Part shown: piece by piece, positions 11,150 to 25,400 of the stretch
How positions within the stretch are numbered: the stretch's first letter is position 1
Layout: each line of letters starts with the position of its first letter
Assembly: GCA_963693305.1 (NCBI GenBank)
Contig: OY855908.1
Location: forward strand, 4,020,501 to 4,084,500
DNA from: Meandrina meandrites
Taxonomy: Eukaryota > Cnidaria > Anthozoa > Scleractinia > Meandrinidae
Reading direction: 5' to 3'
Length of the DNA stretch: 64,000 bases
Position numbers and translations under genes: made by a program
Notes under the pieces: model-generated
The model's database searches: none
Told to the model about the DNA's origin: nothing
What the model saw: only the letters and a program-made list of their open reading frames with translations

Positions 11150-12300
11150 GTTCAAACATCCGCATGTAAAAAGATGGTGATGGCATATTTGACCACAATA
11201 CCTTGTGAACCTAACGCAACTCATATGGCACAGGCATAAAAAAGCTATGTTTTTGCGAAACTCTTTCCCGTACTAACAACATTGTTCATGCTGGGTTTCA
11301 GGGTTGCAAGGTTTTAGAGCTTTTCTTATTCTGTGCGTTTTCATGAGCGTTTCTTCGGTTTGTGCGTGCTAAGCATTATAGATATAAATATACCAGTCGC
11401 CATATTTTGTGCGCTGTAACAGTTTGATGCTTTATCCGGCTTTGTACGCGCGGTGAGCTATAAAAATATCGGGTGGCTCAAAGGGGTTCAACTCATTAAG
11501 CCGAAAGATGTGTTTTTCTGTTGCCGATTGACGTGTTACGATCGGTGCAGTCCATGTACTGTATTCAAATATTTGTTTCTACATTTGTTCTTATCTCAAC
11601 AGGCAACCGACACTTGAAAGAGGCGTTCTTGTAACGGACATTTTTATGGACTTACAAACATCACAGTTTTTTTTGGGACACTGAATTGTAAAATACTTTA
11701 ATGCTATTTGTTGCTTTGACGGCTAAAAGCATCAAGTTGATTTTTCAATAGATCTGTCATTTTGTGCTTCCCTAACAATTTCTTTTATCTGTTTCTTGGC
11801 TACACTCGGCGACAACTGTAGCGACGCTGTGCTGTCATGGAAGTCGAAACGGGAGTCCAAAGGGCACATTTATTTTAATTATTTTTATTTTATTTTCTTT
11901 TTAGCTGCAGAGGAGATTCTTGGAAAACTGACGTTTTGATTTCCTGAACGTCAATCGTTCAAAACGTCATCTAAATCTACACCAAACGCACACTCACCGG
12001 GCAATAGAAGTCAGCTGTGCATGAACTGCTTTCAAAATTTTTTTTGAAGAAAATCGTCTTTTCTTTGACAACCATAATGATATGCCAATTTAATATATTC
12101 ACACGGCCTCTCATTCTACCAAAATAACATTAATTTATGTGCCTGATTATTATATTCACTCTCGACTTAAAATATATTGGGAGTTGTTTGGGAAATGCCC
12201 GCGGAGCAACTCTATCATTTCATTTCATTTTGCTTCCCATCTTGGATGCGAAACTGAACGTTGCAGTCAATTTTAAAAAATAAACATTTTTTTCTCGTTA
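11150..12300. other. GPCR 3' flank
   Basis: Spacer between the MITE and the GPCR stop codon, with no supported exon. It presumably includes the GPCR 3' UTR (minus strand). Confidence 0.4.
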
Positions 12301-12308
12301 TTCTTGTC

Positions 12309-13433
12309 TCAATGTTCATCATTGATGTTATTGTCATCGTCAGACATTAACTCAATATCCGGGACTGGCGTAAGTGAAGGAATAGCTCTTAAAACGGCAT
12401 GAGGATTTTCTCCCTCTTCTCCTGTTCGCTTATTTAGATACCACGTCTTTTTAAATTGCGGTGTTTTAAGTTTTGGTGGCCGCTTGCATTGCATACCGTA
12501 CCAAATTTCGCTGAGAATATCTCCATATCCTTCACGGAAGCGATCGTTTCTGATGACGAAGATAATCGGGTTTATTGACGAGTTGAAAAATCCGCACCAA
12601 TAAGCCGCCACGCCAAGGCCGTAAGGAAGATTCGCTACACCTGTGTTCCGTGTAGCTAACACAATCAAAAACACAAACGGAAGCCAGCAAAGTACAAACA
12701 CAAGCAACACCAGTAACAGCGTGTATGTGATGCGGCGTTGAAGTTTCATGACTTCCAGACCTCCAGTTGTATATCTAGCAATTCTATCTGTGTGCTTGCG
12801 AACTGCGAAAAAAATCCTCATGTAAGCAAACGCCATGATGAATAGTGTAATAACATAGGCGACCAGGAGGAGAAACAACAAGTAGAGTCTCTCAGAAGTC
12901 GTCCGCGGGTAGGCGACTCCGCAAGCAAGCGTGGTCGAATTGTACTCAAAATGTCCCCAGCCCAGGACAGGGCCCAAAGATAGAAGCGTTGAGAAGATCC
13001 ATACTGAGGCAATCATATACCACGCCCGGCGAATAGTTATTGTGCGCGACAGAGGTTTGACGAGCGTGAAATACTGCTCGATGCTCATTATCGTAAGCGT
13101 GAAGATCGAAACGCAGAAGAAGAATGACCCCAGAAAGCCGTGAAGCTCGCACAACGAATCGCTCATAGTCCAACGGCGAGCAATACAGGTCACGAGGGAA
13201 AATGGCATTGATAACAGTGTCACTCCAAGATCGGCAAACGCCAGGTTGATAATAAACATATATCTCGGAGTCTGCATGTTGGAATTTCTGTACACTACGA
13301 TTATATTCATTGTATTTGCCACTATGGCCACGACCATAATTAAAATCAGCAACGCGGCTTGAAAAGCAGCTTCAATCGGTTGATATTGAGTGAAAGTCTC
13401 GCTCGCGTTACTATTTACCTCTGTTCCGGCCAT
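12309..13433 (-). CDS. Intronless class A (rhodopsin-like) GPCR, orphan
   Basis: The 374-residue receptor has seven hydrophobic segments and N-glycosylation-type sites near the start (NSNASETF). Visible landmarks are TM1 asparagine in VAIVANTMNIIVVY, the TM2 aspartate in NLAFADLG, the TM3 cysteine SLCELHG paired with an ECL2 cysteine in TLACGVAYP, TM6 CWLPF and TM7 NSSINPIIF. The DRY motif at the end of TM3 is replaced by EQY (SIEQYFTLVKP), and NPxxY by NPIIF. There is no lysine in TM7, so it is not an opsin. The tail is acidic. The ligand cannot be inferred; it resembles the large single-exon amine/melatonin-like expansions of cnidarians. It is a single ORF starting at ATG 13433. Confidence 0.9.
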   Translation of the reverse strand: MAGTEVNSNASETFTQYQPIEAAFQAALLILIMVVAIVANTMNIIVVYRNSNMQTPRYMFIINLAFADLGVTLLSMPFSLVTCIARRWTMSDSLCELHGFLGSFFFCVSIFTLTIMSIEQYFTLVKPLSRTITIRRAWYMIASVWIFSTLLSLGPVLGWGHFEYNSTTLACGVAYPRTTSERLYLLFLLLVAYVITLFIMAFAYMRIFFAVRKHTDRIARYTTGGLEVMKLQRRITYTLLLVLLVFVLCWLPFVFLIVLATRNTGVANLPYGLGVAAYWCGFFNSSINPIIFVIRNDRFREGYGDILSEIWYGMQCKRPPKLKTPQFKKTWYLNKRTGEEGENPHAVLRAIPSLTPVPDIELMSDDDNNINDEH

Positions 13434-14946
13434 AATCCGTCGAGGAAAATGTAACTATTGAGCTTATTTCCTTGGGTGCGCTGATATAAAAACCGTCTAC
13501 TTCGCCGCCATTAAAGAATAGGATATATTGTGGTACCATTCAGCGACAATATCGAAGAAAGTCCTTTGATCGCAAGAGCTGATAATAAATATTGTGACAT
13601 GTTCAGTTGACTCAGGCCGACGAGTCATGTCACATTATGGTCGGCAACTGTTTCCAATGAAATAATTGTTAGCTCTTCCCTTTTCTTTGAATCGCTGTCC
13701 GTAAAATGCAAATATAATAAACTTTAAATACTAGCGGGTCCCTGCCGGTCGTTAGAACTTGTAAATTTTTCTCGCAACGTCATTTATCAGTACTCGTCTC
13801 GTAGCAACCTGCTCCGTAGTGCGAACAGCTTTCAGTCAATATGTTACTCCGTTTGACACCTTTGATGTTGATAGTGAAAATTGCTTACCTTTCAGCAAAC
13901 CGTTTCAGAAGGCACGCGGGAAGAAATAGACAGACTCCTTCAGAGAAGTTGTTAATCTGGTGCGAAACAATTAAACCGATTGACCCAAAAACGTGAACAA
14001 AGACAACACAAAGCGGGGGCTGAGTGTCACAGCTAAAACCCAGAAATGCAAATTTTCGGCTGGCCCTTGACGTGGTCTCGCCGTACAAATCATTGAATAA
14101 ACAATATCGACTTTGTATTTTGCTGTTTTGATAGAAGGGGGTTTTAGAGCTGTTTTGTCTATGTAAACTGCCAACTAATTCGAGAATTAGGGCATTTTAT
14201 CTCTTACATATGTAAAACAAAAGTCCAGTTTTAATTTTAATCGGCCGTCTCTAAGATATATCAAGTGTGCATGTAATTGTCACACGATTTTTCGAGAATA
14301 GCCAATACATAACTTGTGTTATGCAAAACATGTACCTTTCTAATGAACTCTGCTTTTTCGCGGTTACTGGTTTGACAGGTTCCTTGGGCAGCTGCACGGC
14401 ATTCAATCCATTAGCAAGCCAGTAAAAATAAAGCTTCAAGGATTACTCCATTAGCACTTGACAGTAATAATCACAAGAGTCAATTCCAATCGAGAGGGAC
14501 ACCGTGGTGAATAATAAGAGAGAAACAAGAGAGATTAATGTTATGTTGTTGTCGTAATTTCTACAAGAATTTAAAAAATCCAAAAGTGAAAACTGGAATG
14601 GTCTTAATAAACGTAGCCATAAACTTATTCACTTTCAGCAGAAAACGTTGGGAGCCCCGATAGGGAACACGGCAGAGGACAGCTGACGGAAAAGACGAAA
14701 AACTCAGGGGTTTTTAATTTACTGTTCGCAGGAAAACCACACATGTAGGCCGGTTTTTCATCAGGAGACTGCAGATCTGTTAACAGTGTCAAATTATTGA
14801 TCGGGAGCAGACGTTTCGTCGCGACATTTGGGTAGTTTATGTGCGACTTTTTTCCCCATTTTTGAACGCAAAGTGCTATTCGGTGACGTCACCACTTGAC
14901 CAAGAATTCTGGAAAACGTGGTTTTCCTGTGCCAGCTAAAATACCA

Positions 14947-15250
14947 TTAAATTCCGGTTATAAGACCTGGGCTTAGATCAGAACTACAACTTCGTAAGGG
15001 GTTTTGGGTGGGCTTATCAATCGAAGGGCTTAATAAGCGGAATTAAAAAAAAACCATCTCGAAACGAGCCACGGCAGTGTTGATCGAAATACGTTTTTAA
15101 ATTAAAAAGTCACAAGACCTCACAATAAAGCAACGTTTAGCGAACATTCAGCCCGGTTCATTACTGCTATCCAGCAGAGGGGTCTTACAACCGGATGTAT
15201 TTTTCTGTTTCCAAGTAGATGGGCCTTTATTATCTGGGGCTTATAAGAGT
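14947..15250 (+). repeat. Dispersed repeat; second copy at 18100-18372
   Basis: Both copies share aattcc.gtt, 'acctgggctta', 'cttcgtaaggggttttgggtgg', 'aataaagcaacg.tta', 'atccagcagaggg' and 'gtttccaagtagatgggcct' in the same order. It is an unclassified interspersed repeat; the second copy lies in an intron of the NWD gene. Confidence 0.7.
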
Positions 15251-15252
15251 GT

Positions 15253-15283
<31 letters not shown>

Positions 15284-15300
15284 GGTGGGGGGGGGGGGAG
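15251..15300 (+). repeat. (GT)n/(G)n simple repeat
   Basis: A GT dinucleotide run passes into about 30 nearly pure G bases. Similar G runs occur at about 16844-16864, 18291-18310 and 23241-23260, with a C run at about 16776-16798, all in or near NWD introns. Confidence 0.9.
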
Positions 15301-16492
15301 GAGAGACCTTGGGAACGAGGTTGTCAAGTGGTGACGTCAAAGAATAGTTAGCGTACTCGTTTTCTTAATAATGTCATATTTTCAGTGGTCAAAACATTTT
15401 TCAAAGAATCACTTCGACAAGTTGACATTTTTCTTAGTTGCTTGAGAATGGTAAACAGCTGAAGAGTCAGAATCAAGTGAGGCTGAGCTTCGTGTTGCAA
15501 TGAATATAAGAAAATGCCGAGAAATGATTAGCAAAGGAAGAAGCCACCATGTACCCATAGAAGTGCTATCTGAAGCAGGAGCAAATGAGCTCGATTAAGG
15601 CGGGCTCTACCTGAGTACGAGTATTAGTGAAATTTTAAGAGGTTTAAAGAAGGGAGAGAAGAAAGAAAATTATTTTTGGAACACCCGGCTAACAGTTGAC
15701 CCCCATGCAAGAGCACCCCTGGTTGTCAGGGGACTGTTTTGGTGTCCATCTACCAATTTTTAACTCCAAATTGTAATTTTAAAATCACATTTCATCTTCA
15801 CTGTTTTTATTTCTCTAAATTTCACTAATCCTTTGAAAAAACTATCTCCTTTCAAATATCCCCTAAAATCACCCCAAAAATTTACAAAACATCGCAAAAC
15901 ATGGATAGATTCATGGGATGAGTGAACAGGTTTTGAAGTGCTTGAAACGCGACGAGATATTGGCATTAAACCGAAGTTACGCGACGGATAAACGGCCTTC
16001 AGGACCACCGTTGAAATCTTCGGAATATTGGCTCATTTTCGAGCGCGGGCTCATTTCCCGAACAGCGGCTGGTCGAGAATTGCAGAACTTTCTCCGCCGC
16101 TCGGTTCCAGACCTCGCACCGGCCGACCGCGTATTGAAAATGGCCGCCAGAACGAGAACAGTGTAAAAGCAATATAGATCCGTGGAGAAGGCACCATTTT
16201 GCCTGATGTCATGTGGATGACTATTTTCCAGTAAGGTAATTTTATGACAGCACATTTTATAGCTAGCTGTGATGTTGTCTTCTCAAAGTTGAGTAGCTTT
16301 GACCGGGGGCTGCAGTCGGTTGTTAACTCACTGAACTCAGTGTTGTTGTTGTCAGGCAAATATTTTTTCCCACGAACTTAGCTTTAGCTTTGTTCCTGAT
16401 CACAGGTTATGTTATCAGACGCTCACAAAATATTACAAACTTGAAACGTTTTCTTCATGTCATCCGTATTTTGGCGGCTGCTCATCTGAGGC

Positions 16493-19400
16493 ATGGGTAC
16501 TGGAGCGAGCTCGAATGCTTCACAATCAAACATAAATACAGTTCTGGCCGCGGCAAGATGGAGATCGAATGCACACTCGACCCGCTCATCCGCTTCCGGT
16601 GCTAACGTGCCGCAAGAAAACGCCACTGATGCTCGATCAAGCGACGGCAACTTGGATGTCATTAAGGTTGAAGGCAGGTAGGAACACCTCTCATATGAGC
16701 TATAAGATTTAGAACTTCAATCAGCTGATCTAGTTTTGAAAATTGTGTAATTGTTAGGGTCTTCCATTGCATACCCCCCCCCCCCCCCCCCCCCCCCGTT
16801 GCTCTGTCGGTATCCTTTCATCTTTTATGGTGGTGGCATTCAGTGGGGGGGGGGGGGGGGGGGGAGAGTAGGCTCGATTACCAACTGCTGTTCAGAGAGA
16901 GAGAGAGAAAGCGGTGGAAATTGAGCCTAGGGGGAGAGGTGTAGATAAAAAAGTTGATTAAATGAGTGGATGAGTGCATTTTTGTTTAGAGACAGGGAAG
17001 GGTTTGCTTGAGATCTGCAGAGCACCCTCACAGGACCCAGTTGTGATAAAGTTTTAAATTAGGTAGACAGGTTCTATTGTTCAAAGTTTTTGTTGGTGCC
17101 TGATTTTACCATCTTACAGTTATAATTATAAAGAACCAAACTATGTCCCAGCAGAGTAGCTGGCCAAAAACACAAAGAAGGTGGTGATTTTTGCTGGCTG
17201 CCAGCTTATTTATGCAATACATATATCCTCCCTCCAATGCCATGCCCTGCAGTTCTGCCTGTTCAAACCACATGGTGTTATGTACAGTCATGCAGTCTTA
17301 TGCAATTGAGTAAAGCAGGAAAGTATATACATCATGTATACCTAATCTAGGTGACTCCATCTCAGTCTAAACAGTCACAGGTGAAATCCCACCACAGATC
17401 TGGAAGGACAAAAAATATACATGCAAAATAAGACCAGCGCATGCCTTGCCATTTTTATGACTAAATTAAGTTGTTTCAGTAAGACCGGTACCTGCCAGAG
17501 CTCTGGTGGGTATTTTGAGGTGAATCACCAGCTAAAATTCATACAGCTGTGCATGGACAAGGGCAACCACCTATTTAAGATCTTATTAGAAGCACTAATT
17601 ATACCTCTCCCTCCCATTAACTTGTATCACTAACTGATTAATACTAATTATATTAGACTTTACCATTTTATATTTGAACACGATGTCTTTTGTTATTCAC
17701 AAATTCAGTTCTTGAATATCGCAGGCACATAAAAGGTAACAAGAAACCTGCGGCTAGCTCTACACAAGCTGTTACCAAACAACAGAAGGCGAAAGAGAAA
17801 TCTGGTGAAACTAAAAACGCTGTCAGTGCAACTGCAAAACCTCATCAGTTTGGAAATAAAAACAAGTCAACAGCAAAGAAAAATGTCAAAAGTGTGGAGA
17901 CAAAGAAATCTTTCACAAATGCTGCTTTGAAATCAAAAGGAGGGAAGAAAAGTGTCCAAGTCTTAACAGGGTAAGCTTACTTTTTGAAAATTAGAAAAGC
18001 AGATTGGATCAGATGTTGGGGTAATAACAAACAGGTGCTAGATATATTCCACTAAACTGGCAGATCCCCTACCACAATTAAGGCTATTTTGTGGCTTACC
18101 GTAAAATTCCAGTTAAAAACCTGGGCTTATACAGCTTCGTAAGGGGTTTTGGGTGGAGGCGTGGGGGGGGGCTTATAAGCAGAATAAAAAACGGTTCAAA
18201 ATGAGCCATCGCAGAGTTAAAAAGTCATAATAAAGCAACGCTTAACCCTGTTCAGTACTGTCATCCAGCAGAGGGGGCTTATATCCAAGGGGGGGGGGGG
18301 GGGTGGGGGGCTTCAAACTGGATGTTTTTTTTTGTTTCCAAGTAGATGGGCCTATAAACGGGAGGGCTTATGACCAACAACAAGCTTTATTTGCATGACT
18401 ACATAGGATTAGCAGTATAACAGAATTTTTACGGTGTTATAATTCTAATTATAATTTAATGTTGACGATTCCAACATTGTTACTTTGTTTAAATTTATGA
18501 ATCTACTCTGAACCTTGTAAATTCATTGACTGAGTGAAGGGTAAAAGGACTATCACTTCTATCTTGGATGCAGTTCTTTTTTATGTTTAGGTCTGATCTT
18601 TGCCAGAAGGTTGAGAGAGTTTTGCATGGATTCATAGAAGAAAATTGCCCAGTGAATTCAAGAACAATCCGCATCTTCCTGAGTTCCACTTTCACAGGTA
18701 ATATTTTATTACTCATTCTCAGTCTGTATACAGCTATTTTAATATTAAATTTTGCTATGCAGCTGCAATTGGTTTGTTTAAATAATGAAACCTTTTTCAG
18801 CCAGCTGGTTACATGTACTAACTAAGTGATGTTTTGTGCAAAATTTTCAGCCTTTCCCAATCATATAAAAAGGCCGGTGTACATCATCACAGTTAATCGC
18901 AGTCAATCACATCTTGCACACTGCAGTTTTGTTGACAAGAGTTGCACAGGAATTTTTTGACTTTCATTGTTTATCGCAGTCTGTGTTTTCAACACATTTT
19001 TAGCTACTGTATTTTAAACTTTTATTTAGTGGATGTAAAGTCAAGAGGTTTGCTTTTATAAAACTATGACTATTTTTTGTAGACACAGAACATGAACGCA
19101 ATGCTCTCATGGAGAATGTCTATCCCAAACTAAGAGAATTCTGTCAAAAGAAAGGCTATGAATTCCAGGTAATTATTTAATTAATGAATTTTATTTTTCT
19201 AACTTGAAATTTGAAGGGGCCTGAATTATATTGAATTTTATACCATGATTTTGAGAAGCCAAAAACACTTTTAAGGCTGCTACCTTGACGTGGTGGGATG
19301 GCTTGCAAGGCTTAATGATCCTTTTGGGCTATACCGGTGGGAGTTATACTCCTGGCAGGTTCAACCTTGCCGGACAGGCCATTAGGGGAGGGTCCTGACT

Positions 19401-22400
19401 AAAACCAGCCTCCTGGTCCTCCAGGTTGGGGGTTAGGTGTGAGGTTGACAACCTCACCCTGTAAAAAAGATTTTGTCATGGAAACACCAACAAGAAATCT
19501 TCAACCTTTTGGTCACCTGAAGGGAACTCAGAGCCTTTACGGGTTAGAATGACCAGCAGCAGTGAAAGCCAACAGGAAGCTTTCGCTGCGAGACTGGGAG
19601 CCTTGAGCACCAAGACAAAAACACCTAGATTATAAATAGTGAAAAATAGAAGAACGTATGCAATATTCCAAGCAACAGAAACCAGAGTTAAGCACCAAGA
19701 ACTATGAGCCAGCAAAGTTACTTTAGTTACTACCCTGTAAGTGACATTCACATACCAGATTATGGCATGCAGTTACCCACTCAGTCTTGTGCTAACAAAA
19801 TGGTTCCGACCCCAGGTTGTGGACATGCGATGGGGCGTGCGTGATGATGCCACAGACACTCACATGACAACTGAGCTGTGTCTGAGAGAAATCAAGGCCT
19901 GTCAAGAGATATCTGTCGGTCCGAATTTTGTGGTGAGTATACATGTGCTGTCATCAATGTTCACTTTTCATTCCATCTTTAATTTGGGTGGTGATTATAG
20001 TTAAATAATAAAATATTGTTGTTGTTTTTTTTGTAATTGACAGACATTGCTTTCTGAGAAGTACGGTTATCGTCCATTGTTACCCTCCATAGATGCTCAG
20101 GAGTTTGAGTTGCTTCTTAATTCTGCTACTGATGCCCAGACCAGGGAACTTCTAGATAAGTATGGCATAAAACTACGCTGAGAATGCAGTCACCTCCCAC
20201 TGCTCCCAGCTTGTCACAAAATGCCAAATGAGCAGGAAGTGATAAGAGGTGGCTGTATTCGCAGATTAGGTTTAAGATATTATTACCAAGCATTTCAACC
20301 ATTAGATGCATACAGAGGGCTACATTGTATGTATAGCTGCAGCACTTTGCACACATTGCAGACCTATAATACTAGTCTGCTTTATTGAAGTGATAAAACA
20401 TTATTTGCTTCATTCACAAATATCCAGTCACACATTGCCACATTGCTCAGCTGACATAATCTATGACGTTATCCTATTGTATGTATAATTTCCATTAGTG
20501 GCTAATATTAACATGCAAAAACATCTATGATCATAATAATTAAAATTAATTTATATCAGAACTTTCAAACTCAGAATGAACCCAAGTCTACCTGCATTTA
20601 TTAGTGAATGACTTTGTGCAAAGTTCCTTTTTAAAGTTTCATATTTCATTCCGAGTCAGCTGTAAAATTTCTTGTTTTTTGGCTTTCAGGTTAAAATCGA
20701 GTAGCTATCGCCAGTGAGAGTCCAGGAAGGTAGAAAGTCATTAACACCAGTAAATGTCCAGGAAAACAGAGACAAAAAAAAGACATTGATTAGAAAGGCA
20801 GAAATTCATTAACACCTGACAGTGTCCAGGAAAGTAGTAAGCCAATGACACTAGACAATGTACACCTGTAGATACGGTTCAGGTTTAATAATCTAGACAG
20901 TGTTTACACTCTGATACTGTGCAGGGAGGTGGCAAATGTCAAACATACCAGAGAATTTCCAGAAAGGTGGAGTCTCTAACCCCAGATTAACAAGTTAGAA
21001 TAAGAGATAAAAAACAAATCATATTGTTTTAACCCTTACACTTGACATTTCAAATGTAATTTTCATTTATAGTAGACAGTACAGTACTAACGTAGTTAAA
21101 AGTTGTGTGCGTGTAGTTCAAAAATAAACAAAGCACATGGGATTGCACACACTTATGGACATTTCTAGGAACACCAAATTATGTGAACAACACATGTATT
21201 AGAAGTATCCTGTATATTATTGTACAATACTGCAGTGATCAAGAAACTCTTTTTCATTGTTCATGCAGGTGGTATAAGAAAGATGAAAACTGTTTTCCAG
21301 CATCGTACATTCTTCAACCTGTAACGACTTGGATACCAAACTATTTCAATGACAACAGTCCGTCTCTAAAACAAGAGGCACAGAAGGAATGGCAGCGTGA
21401 ATATAACATGATGAGAGAATTTCTTCAGCAAGCTGCCAAGAAGGAGTTTGAAGACAAGGAACATGATCTGTGGCACAAATATGTTCGATCAGGTGAGATA
21501 TTAATATTATTTGCTTGTAACTAGATATAGGGCACTGGGCCCCACCATCTCAAACTCCCAAAGGAAATTAAAAATTATTTAAAACAATTAAGAGATTTTA
21601 TCCCTGGGGAGGGTACTCCATGGAATTCTTGGTGGGACTGTGCCTCCCTGTTCGCTTAATCCTGACCAGGTATTTCAGACTGAAACATGCCATTTTCCAC
21701 ACCCATTTTCAAACCTGGCCTATCAAATCCATACCCATTTTCTAGTCAATGGAAATGAATTGATGATAGTCAAAGAGAGTTAACAAAAACTCTCACAAGA
21801 GTCAACTCTCGTCCTTGTTTGGCCCAGGCTTTATCTTAATTTACTTTCTGTACAAATTGTTTTCAGTTAAATAAGGGTACTAGTATAAATTTCATAACAT
21901 CAGTGAACTTATTGGTATTTTTCCAACTGAAGGCTTACTGACTGTGTGATTGTCATACCAGATGAACTGGAATGATGAAAAGTTTTCATTTTCTCTTTTT
22001 ATTATAGTTTGTGAAGTAGAAATCGAATATGGCCTCGTACAAGCAGAAACCCCCAAACGATCCTGTGTATGGTTTCACCGAGTTATTAGTGGACTTGAGT
22101 CATCAGAACATACCCAAAATCCAGTGGTTCTAAGGTATCGTGATTATTGCACAAATGAAATGTGCCACAGTGGTGATGCCCATCCTCAGGTCCTTTTGCA
22201 CAACTTAAAAAACAAGAAGATGAAGGAAACAATGCATATAGAAAATATTTTCACGTATGATGCCCCTTGGACACCAAAAGGTAATCTGTGATTGATAAAC
22301 AATTTGTTATAAAGTTTTCTGTAATAGTTGTTTGTCCCACGCTCTGATAAATGGACATTTCATCTTTGTCTTTTATTCGCCGAGCTTAAAATTTACGACC

Positions 22401-25400
22401 TTTCTTATTATTTATTACACATATGATGCTTTGAGTTTCGACATTGCTGATCCTAGCAGTATGCAGGACGCGTGTCACATATATGAACCTAATAAATAAT
22501 AGCCTGTGAATACAGCCACCTCTCATTGCTCCAGGCCGTGGCTGCATTTGCAGGGTAAATAAATGGCCTAGCTCACCAAGAATCTCTCTTAGCTCAGTGG
22601 TTAGAGCGCCTAACCGGTACTTGGGAGGCCATGGGGTTAGATTCCTGTCAGGGACTGTTTCAGTCCTATGTTTGTGAGAAATAAGTGTTTCACCTTTATC
22701 ATTTACTATTTGTTGTATGTCTTGTAAGAACTGAAAATTACAACTGGAGTTGGAGATTATTGTATCACAAGTCAAAATTATATCACATATGCTATTTAAA
22801 AATAGGATATGTGATAAAAAGAAAAATAACATAAGTGGCAACATTTTTTTTATTTTCAGGTATTGATCCAAGTGTTGACATGCACAAAAATTATCTCAAT
22901 CAATTGTGTGAGGACTTTGAAAACAAATTGAGGGATTTGATAACGGAGGGCATTGCTGAACACAAAGTGGCTGAAACAGACAATTTCCTGTATGTCGAGG
23001 TGGTGCAACACACACTGTTTTGCAAGAAGAAAATTGAAGTTGTTTATGGAAGAGAATCAACCCTTAAGGTGCTAAGAGAGAGGATTTTGATGGCTCATGT
23101 TTGGAATTCTGTGTTGGAATAAAATGTCGTCTAATTATAAACCTGCGACCAAGCCCCGCTCAAAAAAAAAAGAAAGAAAGAACATTTGATCGCAGGTTGT
23201 CTAATTATAAAAGAGCTAGCCTGTATATAGGGGTAAATGGTGGGGGGGGGGGGGGGGGGGGTCTGTATCACCTTTCACAGCATTTCATCTTTCTTGAAAA
23301 ACAGGGACATCTTTTTCTACTCGATCTAGTTAACTTGTGAGATTTTAAAACATTACGTCTAACTTACCGGCTTGTATGACATCTTCGCCATCTGTCCTCT
23401 CCTTGTTCTGCGCGCAACGAAAAGAAAACAAAAAGAATACCACTTCCCACTGAACACTGACCAGATAAAAATTAATTGAAAAGGATCAATGAAAGTTTGG
23501 CCTGTCACTGGTCATGACGAATTAGCTATTTATTGCTTGTTTCACGGAAAATTCTTTTGGAAAATCACGGTTTATGGCTGATAACGAAATTACGATTCAC
23601 GAGAAAAAACTAACTAGCCATGTCACATTTCATGAAAAAATAAAAAATAAATAAATAAATAAAAAAACAAGGCCATTCACGAATCACGACAATACCCTTC
23701 ACCACCCTCTGTAAAAGGTTTGGCATCCTAGTCCAATACTGGCATCCCTCAGGTTTGACCATGAAAATATTTTTCTTTCTCCTACAGGATATTGAAGAGT
23801 ATGTTCGAGGCCCAAGTCAATACCCTCTGGTGATCCACGGGAAGTCTGGTTGTGGCAAAACATCTGTTATTGCCCTGGCAGCCAAGGCAATAAGTGAATG
23901 GATGGATAAAAAATGTTGTATTTGTCTCCGGTACGCATTTGAAAACTGGTTTGACTTTTCTAACTTACTGATGTTCCATATCTTCAGAGAATAGGCAAAG
24001 CGCACTGCTGGGGTTAAGACTAGATTTCATGTAAGTGAAATTACCCTCTTGGTTAGTAAGCCTGTACTTACACTGTCCGTTACCTACCGTGAAGTTCCGG
24101 ATGTAACGAACTCCCTATAAAATTGCGACCCCGGGCATGAAAAGGACCCTCTGAAAGTAGCGACCTCAAAAGTAACTTGAACGTCCAATGAAAGTTTACA
24201 CCATAGTGCGCTTAGCCTTATAACGTAAGAAAACCCTTAATAAAGTATGGTCTCTGCAGTAAGAACATCTAGAGGATTTCAGCTTCCAACAACTCAATCA
24301 AACTACCAAAAATGTATACCATCTGCCATCAAATGCGGCGCTTATTTGAGGGCGGCGCTTATTCTTATTTAAAAATTGGACGCGACAAAAAAATCTTTTC
24401 TTATAATTTCGCGGTATATTTTCTGCCTGTACGAAAACAGACTACCTGCTTGTTGTGCCGGCAAAGTTCCCGGCTTTCACAGGAGAACTACGTATCGGGA
24501 CCGCGGCGCTTGTTAAATTTGTTGTCCTAAATGCGGCGTTTATTCGAGGGCAGTGCTTATTCGAGTACATACGGTATTATTCGCAAAGGGTAGGGTTTGA
24601 AGCTCCCGGTGTGGTCTAGCTTTTGTCTGTATACTCACAGCAGGTTCGCATCAGCATACATATTGCTTCAACAAATAAAGAAAATGAAAATGAAGGCGTT
24701 TTATGTGAAATCTGTATTATCTTTGCCCTTGCAGGTTTCTTGGTACAACTCCAAGAAGTTCAACAATTCGCCGGATGCTCAAATCAATCATGTGGCAGAT
24801 CAAACACGTGTACAAGTTGACCACTAAAGTTCCTCGCGTGAGTTTGCCTGATACCTTAACTTTACGATTCAAAAACCACGAAACCAGCGAAAGTTGGTTA
24901 GCCTGCGAATACAGCCGGCTCTCATCGCCCCGCCCAGTTTGGCGTTTCTCTCTCACGAACGCGAAACCGGCCAGGAGCGATGAGAGGCGGATGTATTCGC
25001 AGGCTAAAAGTTGGTTGGCACCCGTTTAAACTTTGTATTCCGCTCTACTTTTCCGCCATCATAAGGCGGGTTTCCGCGAAAACGTCTCATTGAATATATC
25101 TCTTATTCCACTGCGGGTTGGAGGTTAAGTTTTTTCTCACATTTTAAATTTGCTTTTATTTTTCAGTCAACCAAGGGTGTCTTTGAACAGTTTCCCATCT
25201 TCTTGTCGAGTGCTACAAAGCAACAGCCATTAGTAATTATCCTAGACTCACTCGACCAGCTTTCTCCTCTTGACGGAGCACGGAAGTTAACTTGGTTTCC
25301 AAGGAAACTTCCTCCTCATGTTAAGTTCATTGTGTCGACTCTGCCTGATCAAGAATACAAGTGTTTCCCAACACTTCAGGTACGTCAATATGTGTAATGA

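Larger units (their letters stand above)
13434..16492. other. Spacer between GPCR and NWD gene
   Basis: No supported exon. It contains the dispersed repeat at 14947-15250 and a (GT)n(G)n tract at about 15251-15300. The last few hundred bases are the presumed promoter and 5' UTR of the NWD gene. An in-frame TGA (16487-16489) just before the NWD ATG helps fix that start. Confidence 0.45.
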
